From IMG/VR virus record IMGVR_UViG_3300023180_000265, positions 1-30,518 of that record: DNA of 30,518 nucleotides, one strand, 5' to 3'. Source of the stretch: a virus. Below, one piece after another: positions 13,495 through 23,534 of this stretch (the first letter of the stretch is position 1; the number at the start of each line of letters is the position of its first letter). The translations under genes and the position numbers were made by a program. The notes below the pieces were generated by a model that saw only the letters and a program-made list of their open reading frames with translations, did no database searches and had not been told where the DNA came from.

Positions 13495-16400
13495 TTAGTA
13501 TGCCTTAATCAACCACTTGGTCCAAGTGTATGGAGACATCAATGCTACTTCATCTTGAGGTGTTAGTGATGGTGTTGGGATAAGTTGTTTTGTCTGTGAC
13601 AATGTAAATGTACCAGGAAGAACTTGAACACCAAGATCAGCAATGGAATTGAATTCCAGATTAACAGATTCAAGACCATGTGTGCTAGCATTTGTATTTA
13701 AACCAGCACTCTTGTTTCCATAAGTGTCATAGTTACCGTAACTATACATTTCTCCGTCATCATCAAATGGTGCTGATAGAGAAACATAATGAGTGTGGAA
13801 CAATTTACTCTCTGGATTATATCCTTTAATAGTAGCTTGTTTCTCTGGGATGTCAACACTAGTAAACTGTTTATAAGCACCAACAACACCATTAAAGTCA
13901 GATGATCCATTACCTGGCCAAGGAGAGTTAGTAACATCAATATAATTATTAATTTCTCCATAAGCACCAGAAGAAGAAATTGAGTTAATAGTTAAAGTAA
14001 TAGCAGATCCTCCAACATTACCAGCAGCAAGAGTTACTGTACCGCCACTAGTATAACCAGATCCACCTGAGTTAACAGTAACAGATACTACTTCTCCAAC
14101 ATTTCCTGAACTAGCAGGTCCAACAGCACTAACAGTAATTGTAATACTATTATCTGGTGCTGCAACTCCATTCGCGTCTACAATTTCATTACCATTTGCA
14201 TCTTCAACTGGAGGATCGCTACCATCAGCATTTTCAATGACATCGCCATTTGAATCTGTACCACCATTTGTACCACCATCATCAGCAAATGTTGTTCCAG
14301 GAATAGTGAGAGTATCACCAACATTATATCCAGATCCACCTGTAGTTGCTTGTACACTATATGTATTATTTGTATTGATAAGTACAGCGAACACAGCACC
14401 AGTTCCAGTCACATTAGCGCCAGGAGTAGCAGTAATGTCTTCATAAACAACTTGCTCGGTCACATCAGGAGCTACAGCATTACCAATGCTAAGATTTTGA
14501 ATATCTCCTCCAGTAGTTGCAGCAGTGGTTCCTCGTATTACAGTAAATGTTGCTCCCGATCCACCACCACCAGATGAAGCAACCTGGGAATATGTTCCAC
14601 CACTTGAGGTTGTGGATGAAGAAGTAACATCAACTCCTAAAATAGCTCCATCGACGGCAAGCATATTAGGTTGTACTAATTGAGGATTTGGTGACGGATT
14701 GCCAATGTCTGAAATACCTTGATAACCTGATGGATCTGACCAATCTTCTGTACTACCATCCCACCATTCTGTAGATTTACCAGGACAGTAAGCAGATCGT
14801 GGTAGATTATTGTCAGGAACGTAAACGTCGTTTCTAGTTAAATATCCCCACTGGTTAAAACCATATTGTCTTTCATATTCATATGTGGTACTCAATTTAC
14901 CAACAAATGTTTCACTAGCACTAGCAGCAGGAGATCTAAATCCACCATCACTACCCCAGTTAACACGACCTTTGAATGCTCCCTGGTCCTTCTGACCAGT
15001 AACTAGTTCATGGAAGTGTAGTGGAACATCATAAACTTTTTGTTTCTTAAGGCTTACTTGAGCTACACATGATCCAGATACCAAGAATTCCACGTTACCA
15101 CTGACATCAGTATAACCAGTGGTTTGTACCTGAGCAATACCAAAGTAATCAGATTCATTTGCTGGTAAACCTTCGGCAGGTGTTTGTACTTGTTCAAGTT
15201 CACCAGATCCAGGATCTCCAATGGTATCAACATACCACATACCACCAAATGCTCCAGGAGATTGATTACCAGGGGCACCAGCAAGTTTGGTTGGTTGATA
15301 TGTAGGTGCTAGTCCAGGAGATGATAATTGAGTACCATCAATAACACCAGTTCCCTTAAGATATCTGTTTCTAAGATCAGGTAATCTCATTAAGATCTTA
15401 GCATCACCATCTTCTTTAAGAATATTACCATTGACATCGTATAAAGTAGTGGTAAATGTTTCACCAGTTACTGCTTCTGCTCCGTATCTATATTGTAATA
15501 GAGCAAAGAGCATAGGATAATCTTCTGGTTCGACATAACTACCATCACAGTACAACATACCAGGGAATCTAGAAGTAAATTCGCCATCTAGGTCTCCCCA
15601 ATTATCAGATTGTGTAGCATCTTGGAATACAGGAATCATAGATCCAATAGGAAGACCATCAAACTTAGTATCAAAACGGATTTGACTTCCAGCATTAGCA
15701 CCAGCAACAAGATATTTTACTGGTTGAATAGAACTATACCACTGACTCTTAATTGGGTCCTGTACAGCAGCAGGAGTTTGTACAGTAAATGATGTCGTAT
15801 AGTTACCAATAGTAATAGATCCAGTTCTAGTGAATCCAGGAATTTCAGAAGATTCTAACTGTACTTGAATAGTATTACCATTATTTACTGTATACTCTCC
15901 ACTAGAAGGATTAAAAGTGCCGCCATTAATAGAAACTTTCAATCCATTTGTGGTGACAACTGGCGTAACTTGTCCCAATCCAGAAATAGAGGGAACTTCG
16001 ACTGAGTTAGTGTCAACACCAGCCCCACTTGCTAGAACTGTTTGGAAGGTAAATGCTGCTGGGTTGGATACAAATGATCCAGCAGTTGTTACTTTCCAGT
16101 CAGTTTCATATACTGGGTAATCGGTAGATCCTTCTACTTCTTGAGTTGTTGTATTATATGTGCCACCAGTTCTAGTGATAAACTCTCTAGGTTCTCCAAG
16201 TACACCAGTTGTAGTGTATTTCAATGAGATCTGATCATTATTCTCTACTTGAATATAAGTTAGTGGATCACCAGAAGAATTGAGTTGCTCGATACCATCA
16301 AGGAGAATAATGGCTAACGCTGGAGTTGATGAATCTGATTGATCATTATCACCATAATCTATTTGGAAATAAGTAGGACCGCCCAATCCTTCGATAACAT

Positions 16401-19400
16401 TGACATTACTTGTGTATGTTGTATTAGGGTTAGCGTTACTAACATCCAAGAAACTAAATGCTTCTGGTTCAGTATCAATTTCATCCAAGGTTGTAACCGT
16501 CCAAATATCTTCGGAATTAGATCCAGTACCAACTGTCACAACAACATCAACATCATCACTATAGTCAGCAGAAGATGTGACTCTAATTTGTAGTTTCTGA
16601 TTGTTCTCGATATAATTTGCTGTTGATCCAGATGTCCAATCTAAATCTACTGTGTTGTCAGAATTATAGATTTTAATTTCAGCTCCACCACTAGCAGTGA
16701 CTTCCACAGGAACATTAATACCACTAATAGTAACAACCTCACTAGTAGTTAAAGTGCTCAAAGGAGCATCTTCAGCATCTGTAAACTGGAAGAAATTTAC
16801 TGTAGTATCTGGTGGTGGACCAGTGTTAATAACCCACGTGGATGTTGTTTCACCAACTTCAACTTGTACTTCATATGGCGTATTATATGAAGTTCCAGTT
16901 GTTGCTCTTAATTGAAGATACTCGTTATTGCCAATTTGAGTAGCACCCCAATCACCACAAGAAGCATCACTATCAGCACTACAAACTCTAGCAGTAGCAG
17001 TAAATCCAGGAGAAGATAATTGAATTGGCACTTTACCTGTAATTCCTTGAATCAGTGCTCTACTAGAAACAACCTGAGTATTAATGTTAACACTATCTAC
17101 CTGATCAAAGTCAAAATCGTCTGGAGTAACATCCTGTGGTCCATATTCAATGATAACTCTACCAAATTGTCCAGGAGGGGCACCAAGACCGTCCAATGTA
17201 GTACCAGCAAGAATAACGGTGTTTGTACTATCATAATAAGCACCGCCACCAAGTCCACCCCTAGCATCTAAATCAGTAGTTTGAATAACATTGCCATCAG
17301 CATCTAATTTCTGGGTAAACAATGTTCCAGCAGTGCCATCATATCCACCACCACCACCGCCAGGACCAGCGCCTGAACCAGTAGCATCAGGAGCATCATC
17401 ACCACCCAAATTAATGTCAGTGGTTGTTGTTTGTAGAGAACCATAACCATCCCAGTTACCAAAAGCATCAGAACGTGGCACTTCAGTATCATTACCAGCA
17501 CCAGCGCCGCCACCACCACCGCCAGCCATAGCGATTAAAGTTCCATCTAACATTGTAATAGCGGCAGCACCGCCGCCGCCCCCACCAGCACCAGATTTAT
17601 CTCCATTACCAGAATCTCCGCCAGCGCCACCCATGGCATATCCCCATCCACCAGCACCACCGCCAGCTCCTTGAATATAACTTTGACCGTCTCCTCCTTT
17701 ATCAGGAGCATATACTCTAACTCTACCGTCAGTAACACCAGGGAATCCAGGTTGATCTGGAAAATCATCTCTCTGTACCCTTAATCTAAGGAAGTTACCA
17801 GAACCACCACCAGCACCTTGAGAGTTAGGAGCATCATCACCACCTCTACCACCACCAGCGCCAACTAGTGTTACATAAAAATCTTGTGTAGCGTAATATG
17901 GCAATTCTAATGTCTGATAAGTATTGGCACCATCACCATCTGCTTGTAAAAATCCAAAAAATCCTAGATTGTTAAAGAGTCGGGTGTAAATTCTGAACGT
18001 ATCATATGCCTCCTGACCATCTCTGTAAATTCTGTACGTTAATTCTTTCACTCCTCCACTATTAGTAGCGGCATTGGTTCTAACATATAACGTAGTATCA
18101 GTTGGTTGAATTGTAACACTATTAGACCAGTTTGATCCATTTGTACTCAAATCTCCTACACCATTATTAACGATTTCAGCATTTGTTTGTACGTCTAAAC
18201 CTTCGATAGCAACTTCAGCAATGTGCTCTTGATTAGGATTAGAAAGGAAAACAGGTTCAGCGTGGAAAGGATATGGAATAACTCTTCTAGATCTAGTAGT
18301 AAGAGTCATTGTAGTTTGTTTTTCTGCCTTAGAAGCAGGGGATGGACCCCCAGTTGGGTTACCTAAGTCAGGATTACCTGCTGTAGGACCAATAATCCTA
18401 ACTTTAGCAGTAGCCGTACCACCAAATGTACTATTTGAGTTAAGTTTTAAATTAATTGTATCGCCATTCTCAACAGTAATTTGAGATCCAGTCCATGCTC
18501 CAGTGTTATTTTTTCTAATTTCACCACCAGTTCCATCAATAATTGCCCTGATTTTTACGGATTGACCATCCAAATTTGCATTGATACTTTGTACAGAAGA
18601 CCCAGTATCATCAAGGATTGTATTCTGTAGATTAGTATAAGGAGATTCTAGGTCATCATAAGCACCGTCTGTATATTCTGTACCAAGACCTGACACTGGC
18701 ATGTCGGCAAAGTACATAAATCCAGGTTCACATGTGGCATCAACAGTTTTAGAGATTGTAATCTTTTCATACTCTAAAATTCTGATTTGAGCATTGCTAC
18801 CACCAGGAGAAATAATTGTGACTATATCACCAGCAACATAGTCATATCCTGGGTCTGAAATGAAAGCTGTAGTATATCCGTTTTCTTCACTAATTGTTGA
18901 AAATGAAGTGCCACTTGATCCACCAGGAAGAAGTTTAATCTTCATTCCCTCACCAGATCCATTAGTAGTGGTACTAAATGTACCAGTGTAGTTAAATCCA
19001 GAACCTGTTACTGCTACTCCGCCTACGCTAACAATTTCTGTCTTAATACCATATGTAAAGATGGGTGTTGCTGCAATAGCATCTGGATATCTATCTACTT
19101 CTGTCCAGATTTGCCAATTATCAGTTACGCTACCAAGAGTTTGTGATACAGCATAAGTACCAGATCCATATGTTGTACCATCATCTACGTTCTCATAAGA
19201 ATTACTACCTCTAGTGTATGTCTCACCACCTTGGGCAAATACTGTTATTGATCCGCTTTCTTTTTCTGTGTAGTTAGTGCCATTAGGCATTCTAACAAAT
19301 ACATCATCACCAAGAACAACGCCTGTTAAAGATGTAGAATATCCACTAGTAGGAGCAGCAGCATTTCCACCACCCTCTACCTTGACTACTCTTGCTACAC

Positions 19401-20193
19401 CAGTAGTTGATACTCTTAGTACAGCATCGTCATCAATGTTAGTAATATCAACACGATGATAATAATATTGAGGTCCACCTTCACTGTATGGAACCATGTC
19501 AACACGATCAGTGAAGTTAATTTCACTAGCAGGAATCGATTGATCCTGTGGTCTAGTGGAAATATCCCACGTTCCTGTTAAGATAGCAGAAGATGATACA
19601 CCAGCAGCAGTATATTCAGAACCAAGACCGCCACCAGTTGTGGTTTCATTTACACTAAATGTAACTCTAGTCCAAGTAATATACCAATCAGGAGTAGTTA
19701 CCCTTAACTGAATTTTATCTCCTGGTTGAATGCCGCCTGTACCTTCAGCAAGATTACCACTAATAGTAGTTCTCCAAGAGTCAAAAGATCCATCTCTAAA
19801 GATTCTAAACTCTGCTGTTGTATTAGACGTATTGCTATTCTTAGGACCGTTAGATACAGCAGAAATAGCACCGTCAATGGGGACTTCAAACCCCGACATC
19901 TCGATTAAATTGGAATAATATGTAGTGTCTCTTTCAAAAGTTGTTCTACCACCAGTTAAGGTATTATTGCTATTGCCATCATAAGCATTTAAATATCCTT
20001 GCTGATCGGTAAAAGTAAATCCAGCTGGCGTAGCATCAGGAATTTTTGTACCAAAAGTAATACCATCAGGATCCTGTCCCGTACCAATACGAAGATTTAC
20101 AGTAACCTGCGTATTCCATGTATCTGGTGTTGGATATCTTACCTGTACGTTATCCCCAGGACTAACGTACACAGGATTGCTACTATATGGCAT
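13495..20193 (-). CDS. Giant multidomain tail-fibre/adhesin protein with tail-collar domain
   Basis: At 2232 aa this is the largest gene in the window. From the N-terminus it has beta repeats with IxPGDKIQLRVTT-type motifs (1-650), then a glycine-rich block (about 770-1018) with runs of up to six or more glycines. At least four Ig/Fn-like repeats of 100-140 aa (about 1020-1500) follow, each beginning with an F-x-F strand and ending in a W-x-V-x-T-like strand. A phage tail-collar segment starts near 1540 (GMLYCDGSYVEPEDYPMLFA, then MRLPDLRNRYLKGTG). Near 1960-2060 are GYxxGDTLTI repeats, and the C-terminus ends WLIKAY, like the IRAY end of the 642-aa protein. It is probably a host-recognition fibre or tail-sheath appendage of the virion. 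Confidence 0.85.
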   Translation of the reverse strand: MPYSSNPVYVSPGDNVQVRYPTPDTWNTQVTVNLRIGTGQDPDGITFGTKIPDATPAGFTFTDQQGYLNAYDGNSNNTLTGGRTTFERDTTYYSNLIEMSGFEVPIDGAISAVSNGPKNSNTSNTTAEFRIFRDGSFDSWRTTISGNLAEGTGGIQPGDKIQLRVTTPDWYITWTRVTFSVNETTTGGGLGSEYTAAGVSSSAILTGTWDISTRPQDQSIPASEINFTDRVDMVPYSEGGPQYYYHRVDITNIDDDAVLRVSTTGVARVVKVEGGGNAAAPTSGYSTSLTGVVLGDDVFVRMPNGTNYTEKESGSITVFAQGGETYTRGSNSYENVDDGTTYGSGTYAVSQTLGSVTDNWQIWTEVDRYPDAIAATPIFTYGIKTEIVSVGGVAVTGSGFNYTGTFSTTTNGSGEGMKIKLLPGGSSGTSFSTISEENGYTTAFISDPGYDYVAGDIVTIISPGGSNAQIRILEYEKITISKTVDATCEPGFMYFADMPVSGLGTEYTDGAYDDLESPYTNLQNTILDDTGSSVQSINANLDGQSVKIRAIIDGTGGEIRKNNTGAWTGSQITVENGDTINLKLNSNSTFGGTATAKVRIIGPTAGNPDLGNPTGGPSPASKAEKQTTMTLTTRSRRVIPYPFHAEPVFLSNPNQEHIAEVAIEGLDVQTNAEIVNNGVGDLSTNGSNWSNSVTIQPTDTTLYVRTNAATNSGGVKELTYRIYRDGQEAYDTFRIYTRLFNNLGFFGFLQADGDGANTYQTLELPYYATQDFYVTLVGAGGGRGGDDAPNSQGAGGGSGNFLRLRVQRDDFPDQPGFPGVTDGRVRVYAPDKGGDGQSYIQGAGGGAGGWGYAMGGAGGDSGNGDKSGAGGGGGGAAAITMLDGTLIAMAGGGGGGAGAGNDTEVPRSDAFGNWDGYGSLQTTTTDINLGGDDAPDATGSGAGPGGGGGGYDGTAGTLFTQKLDADGNVIQTTDLDARGGLGGGAYYDSTNTVILAGTTLDGLGAPPGQFGRVIIEYGPQDVTPDDFDFDQVDSVNINTQVVSSRALIQGITGKVPIQLSSPGFTATARVCSADSDASCGDWGATQIGNNEYLQLRATTGTSYNTPYEVQVEVGETTSTWVINTGPPPDTTVNFFQFTDAEDAPLSTLTTSEVVTISGINVPVEVTASGGAEIKIYNSDNTVDLDWTSGSTANYIENNQKLQIRVTSSADYSDDVDVVVTVGTGSNSEDIWTVTTLDEIDTEPEAFSFLDVSNANPNTTYTSNVNVIEGLGGPTYFQIDYGDNDQSDSSTPALAIILLDGIEQLNSSGDPLTYIQVENNDQISLKYTTTGVLGEPREFITRTGGTYNTTTQEVEGSTDYPVYETDWKVTTAGSFVSNPAAFTFQTVLASGAGVDTNSVEVPSISGLGQVTPVVTTNGLKVSINGGTFNPSSGEYTVNNGNTIQVQLESSEIPGFTRTGSITIGNYTTSFTVQTPAAVQDPIKSQWYSSIQPVKYLVAGANAGSQIRFDTKFDGLPIGSMIPVFQDATQSDNWGDLDGEFTSRFPGMLYCDGSYVEPEDYPMLFALLQYRYGAEAVTGETFTTTLYDVNGNILKEDGDAKILMRLPDLRNRYLKGTGVIDGTQLSSPGLAPTYQPTKLAGAPGNQSPGAFGGMWYVDTIGDPGSGELEQVQTPAEGLPANESDYFGIAQVQTTGYTDVSGNVEFLVSGSCVAQVSLKKQKVYDVPLHFHELVTGQKDQGAFKGRVNWGSDGGFRSPAASASETFVGKLSTTYEYERQYGFNQWGYLTRNDVYVPDNNLPRSAYCPGKSTEWWDGSTEDWSDPSGYQGISDIGNPSPNPQLVQPNMLAVDGAILGVDVTSSSTTSSGGTYSQVASSGGGGSGATFTVIRGTTAATTGGDIQNLSIGNAVAPDVTEQVVYEDITATPGANVTGTGAVFAVLINTNNTYSVQATTGGSGYNVGDTLTIPGTTFADDGGTNGGTDSNGDVIENADGSDPPVEDANGNEIVDANGVAAPDNSITITVSAVGPASSGNVGEVVSVTVNSGGSGYTSGGTVTLAAGNVGGSAITLTINSISSSGAYGEINNYIDVTNSPWPGNGSSDFNGVVGAYKQFTSVDIPEKQATIKGYNPESKLFHTHYVSLSAPFDDDGEMYSYGNYDTYGNKSAGLNTNASTHGLESVNLEFNSIADLGVQVLPGTFTLSQTKQLIPTPSLTPQDEVALMSPYTWTKWLIKAY

Positions 20194-20203
20194 TGACTAT
20201 ACT

Positions 20204-20392
20204 TCAGGTATTATCCTCAGATTTATTTAGGTCACTAGGTCTAACGTTTACCCATGGACCGCCATTGATCCTAACTTGAATCGGTTTATCTGCCGTAATT
20301 TCTTGTCGTTCTGTAATGTCAGGAGTAAATCTACCAGATTTATACATATCATCTGGTTCCATGTCGTATAAAATAGGAAATACTTCGCTCAT
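20204..20392 (-). CDS. 62-aa protein resembling the paralogues' C-terminal end
   Basis: The sequence begins MSEVFPILYDMEPDDMYKSG and then has KPIQVRINGGPWVNVRPSD. The last part matches the ending shared by the four modular paralogues (VQIKINNGSWQNI). It looks like an orphan copy of only that C-terminal motif, or a protein meant to occupy the same site. It overlaps the upstream gene by ATGA and precedes the giant fibre gene. A CTAAATA stretch at 20224-20230 lies inside it, 31 bases before the fibre ATG. Confidence 0.7.
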   Translation of the reverse strand: MSEVFPILYDMEPDDMYKSGRFTPDITERQEITADKPIQVRINGGPWVNVRPSDLNKSEDNT

Positions 20393-20601
20393 AACGTACC
20401 AAAATATGTGTTAGCAATAAGTTGTACAATCTCATCTTCACCAGAGAGATCATCACCTGGGTTGATATATCTATCAATTCCTTCTACGTTGACAACTTCG
20501 TCATTGTAAGTAGTTGTAAACTCTTCAAGCACACCAATCTGCTGTGACTTTACAAGCACGAAAATTCTCCATAATCCAGTTTTTACTCTTCTACTTGCCA
20601 T
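20389..20601 (-). CDS. Small hypothetical protein in the fibre cluster, 70 aa
   Basis: Begins MASRRVKTGLWRIFVLVKSQ and has EEFTTTYNDEVVNVEGIDRY, ending IVQLIANTYFGTL. The ATG at 20601 is one base after the stop of the 412-aa paralogue, so I reject the frame's extension to 20634. A GATAAATA late-promoter-like motif lies 34 bases upstream. Function unknown; its position suggests a structural or assembly role. Confidence 0.7.
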   Translation of the reverse strand: MASRRVKTGLWRIFVLVKSQQIGVLEEFTTTYNDEVVNVEGIDRYINPGDDLSGEDEIVQLIANTYFGTL

Positions 20602-20602
20602 G

Positions 20603-21841
20603 TTAAATTTCTCTAATGTTTTGCCAACTACCATTATTTATCTTGATCTGTAAATTTGGATCATCACCCTTAATCTCCATATCAATTTCAATATCATCCA
20701 TGTTTAGAGTTTGTGACAATCCATACTGACTCGGAGTATTAGAAATCAAATCAATATCTTCAAAAGGATAAGTTCCTACTGCTCCATCATAATCAAAATC
20801 CTCACTTATCCTAGGTTTTCTGGTAACATAAGAAACATTAAAAGCACTCAAACCACCAACAGTAACACTAACTGTTTTAGTATTTGTTTTACCAAAATCT
20901 CCAGTTACACCACTAATATTAGTATTAAATGGTAATGTTGTCATTTTCATGTAAACATTTTGACCATTACTAAAATACTGTGGGTTAGCATAGGATCCAT
21001 TAGCACCATTAGCAAAGAAGACACCAGATGTAGGACATGACACTTTTGTTATCATATCAATGCCAGACAAAGTTCCTAGTTTTTTAGCGTATGATGTATT
21101 TGGTTCTAAATTAGTAAATGATGTAGTCCAAGAATTAGAAGGATTTCTATCGTTGTATACATCAACTGTAATTGAATCAGTAACTGTGTTACCAGCTACG
21201 TTAGTAGCAGTTATTGTGTATGTTCTACTTGCTCCATTACCACTAGATTGTGGTAAATTATTAATTGGTAGACTACCATTAGGTAAAGACAAAGCTACAC
21301 CATTCCAGATATCACCACTACCACCATCAGTTGTTAAAATAGCAGTCGTGGCATTAGTAATATTCCAACTTAATGTAGTGTTATAATTCGGAATGCCATC
21401 AGTACCACTAGTTTGAATTTCAGGACTAGCGGTAAAACTAGTAATTACAGCTGGTGGTGGCGGAACGAATCCAGTCCAATCTAATGCTATACCCCATGGA
21501 CCACTACCACTATTAACTGAAGTGGCGCTTAGTGTATAAGTTCCTGGAGGAATATAACTACTAGTAGTTTTAGAAGTTTGACCACCATAACCACCCATAA
21601 CAAACTGACTTCCATATCCACTAATAGATACAGATCCCGAGTCATCTACGGCAGTGTCGAATGTTTGTCTGCCATAATTATTAAAAGTAATAGTCCAACT
21701 AAAAGTTCTAGTTGGTGTACCACTGTCACTACCACCAATATTATTGTTATTCATGAATGATGACCACCCACCATTACTATTGGTTCCTGTGTAACCTTGG
21801 TCGTTTGGCGATCTGCTAGTAAATGAAGAATCTTGTGTCAT
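20603..21841 (-). CDS. Modular adhesin paralogue D (PA14-like N-terminus), 412 aa
   Basis: Residues 1-125 form a Gly/Ser/Asn-rich beta domain. AVDDSGSVSISGYG and PGTYTLSATSVNSG resemble PA14 or other jelly-roll carbohydrate-binding domains. A PPPP linker (127-130) leads to an Ig-like domain (131-229) with the shared SGTDGIPNYNTTLSW segment. Residues 230-412 are the C-terminal module shared with three neighbours, with NGQNVYMKMTT, the acidic repeat EDIDLISNTP, MDDIEIDMEI and the end QIKINNGSWQNIREI. This layout suits a virion surface protein with a variable tip and a fixed attachment base. No enzymatic motif is seen. Confidence 0.78.
   Translation of the reverse strand: MTQDSSFTSRSPNDQGYTGTNSNGGWSSFMNNNNIGGSDSGTPTRTFSWTITFNNYGRQTFDTAVDDSGSVSISGYGSQFVMGGYGGQTSKTTSSYIPPGTYTLSATSVNSGSGPWGIALDWTGFVPPPPAVITSFTASPEIQTSGTDGIPNYNTTLSWNITNATTAILTTDGGSGDIWNGVALSLPNGSLPINNLPQSSGNGASRTYTITATNVAGNTVTDSITVDVYNDRNPSNSWTTSFTNLEPNTSYAKKLGTLSGIDMITKVSCPTSGVFFANGANGSYANPQYFSNGQNVYMKMTTLPFNTNISGVTGDFGKTNTKTVSVTVGGLSAFNVSYVTRKPRISEDFDYDGAVGTYPFEDIDLISNTPSQYGLSQTLNMDDIEIDMEIKGDDPNLQIKINNGSWQNIREI
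20635..20642 (-). promoter_or_regulatory. Late-promoter-like GATAAATA
   Basis: The 8-base motif matches the T4-type late consensus (xATAAATA). It is embedded in the codons for K-I-N-N at the end of paralogue D, 34 bases before the ATG of the small gene at 20601. The same motif occurs at the same place in paralogue B. Confidence 0.4.
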
Positions 21842-23530
21842 TTATATCTCTTGAATATTTTGCCATCCACCATTATTAATTTTAATTTGTACGTTTGGAT
21901 CATCAGACCTAATTTCCATATCAATTTCAATATCATCCATTTCTATAGTTTGTGTCACAAGAGATGATGCTGGGGTATTAGTAATTAGGTCTATATCTTC
22001 ATAAGGATACTCAGCTGGTTGTCCATCGTAATCAAACGTTTCTTTGATAACTGGAGCTCTAGTAACAAAATTAACAGCGATAGTATCAGTTCCAATCACA
22101 ACATCCATAGTTTTAGTGTTTGTTTTGCCGTATGTAGCATCACTAGACAATTCAGATATGTCAGTGTTGTATGGTAAAGTTGTTGTTTTTAAATAAATGT
22201 TTTGACCATTGGTAAAGTATTGTGGATTGGAATAAGATCCATTCTCACCATTAGCAAAGAAAACTGCATCGTCTTCACACGAAACTTCAATAACCATATC
22301 AACACCAGCAATTTTACCTATGTTTTTCGAGTATACTGTTTCTTTTTCTAAATTGCTAAATGTGGTAGTCCAATTCGTGGTTGAAGGATCTTCATCATTA
22401 GTAACTTCTACAATCAAAGTTTCAGTTACACTTTCAGATCCAGCATATGCCGTTACAGTGTATGTAACTGTGGCAGGAGAATCACTACCTGTCACAGATT
22501 GTGGCAGATTATTATCAGTATACGATAGGGTATCGCCAGGATAGTAAGTTTGATTTATACCATTACCTGTAAGAACAGCATATTGCCAGTTTTGAAGAGT
22601 AAGATCTATAGTTGTATTGTAATTTGGTACTCCATCTAATCCACTAGTTTGTGGATTAGGACTTGCGCTAATTTCTACTTCAGGGACAAGTAAATCGTAA
22701 GATACAACAATACTTGGAGTATTGCCTAGAGAAGAAGAAGATAAAGATACTAGTTGTGTGTTGTATTTTGATCCAGCAGAATTATTGTAACTATTGCCAG
22801 GAGCACCACCACCTCCTCCACCAGTTCCACCAGACTGACCACCATTTCCACCATTACTACCAGAGCTACCAGAAAAATTTCCATTAACAGAAGTCCAATC
22901 AGCGGCAGCTGCTCCAGTACCCTGAGATCTAGCACCTCCGCCTCCACCACCAGAAATAGCAACATAGGCACCAGCAGTGGTATCATAAACAGCACTAGAT
23001 GATCCACCACCGCCACCACCACCGCTATTTACATAAATTGTGTTGTAGCAAGTTTTTGGTTCATAACAGCAAAAACATTCATTTGCTGTTCCTTGTGCTC
23101 CACCACAACAGGGATCCCCATTCCCCTGACTACCACCACAATACCAGTTACTACAACATCCACAACTGCCACCACAATCTCTAGCATATCCTTTACCTTG
23201 ATCACAGTTATATGCTTGCTGATATGACCATTGCCCAGGTCCACCATTTCCTCCGTCATGTGGACCATCTCCACCAGATCCACCACCATATACACCACCA
23301 TTACCACCATTATCACCAGGAGCTAGAATTAAAGATCTAGCAGTGAAATTGTAAGAAGAAAGATATTGGAATGTACCATTTCTACCATTACCACCAGCTC
23401 TACTAGATCCACCCCCATAACCCTGTCCACCTCTAGCACCATTAACGGTAATGGTTAGATTGACATGATTATCTGGAATGTCAACGTTTTGAGCAGATGT
23501 ATATGTATTTGATACAGGAGTTGATGACAT
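21842..23530 (-). CDS. Modular adhesin paralogue C (polyglycine/cysteine-rich), 562 aa
   Basis: Residues 30-250 are dominated by glycine, with several runs of six to seven G, a composition typical of polyglycine-II helical bundles in phage adhesins such as S16 gp38 and in receptor-tyrosine-kinase glycine-rich domains. Between about 109 and 161 are 12 cysteines (including GSCGCC, DPCC and ECFCC), which is unusual for a phage virion protein. An Ig-like domain (285-377) with SGLDGVPNYNTT follows, then the shared C-terminal module (378-562) ending NNGGWQNIQEI. The gene directly abuts paralogue D. Probably a receptor-binding protein. Confidence 0.78.
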   Translation of the reverse strand: MSSTPVSNTYTSAQNVDIPDNHVNLTITVNGARGGQGYGGGSSRAGGNGRNGTFQYLSSYNFTARSLILAPGDNGGNGGVYGGGSGGDGPHDGGNGGPGQWSYQQAYNCDQGKGYARDCGGSCGCCSNWYCGGSQGNGDPCCGGAQGTANECFCCYEPKTCYNTIYVNSGGGGGGGSSSAVYDTTAGAYVAISGGGGGGARSQGTGAAAADWTSVNGNFSGSSGSNGGNGGQSGGTGGGGGGAPGNSYNNSAGSKYNTQLVSLSSSSLGNTPSIVVSYDLLVPEVEISASPNPQTSGLDGVPNYNTTIDLTLQNWQYAVLTGNGINQTYYPGDTLSYTDNNLPQSVTGSDSPATVTYTVTAYAGSESVTETLIVEVTNDEDPSTTNWTTTFSNLEKETVYSKNIGKIAGVDMVIEVSCEDDAVFFANGENGSYSNPQYFTNGQNIYLKTTTLPYNTDISELSSDATYGKTNTKTMDVVIGTDTIAVNFVTRAPVIKETFDYDGQPAEYPYEDIDLITNTPASSLVTQTIEMDDIEIDMEIRSDDPNVQIKINNGGWQNIQEI

Positions 23531-23534
23531 CTTT

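Noticed and set aside
17304-17768. Minus-strand Leu/Val-rich frames of about 70 codons, as also seen near 13698, 14178 and 22750
   Set aside because: They are out-of-frame readings of Gly/Thr/Asn-rich fibre genes; Leu/Val runs come from shifted codons.
22750-23400. CRISPR-like or tandem DNA repeats
   Set aside because: The repeated CACCACC-like bases encode the glycine-rich domain; spacing is irregular and there are no spacers.
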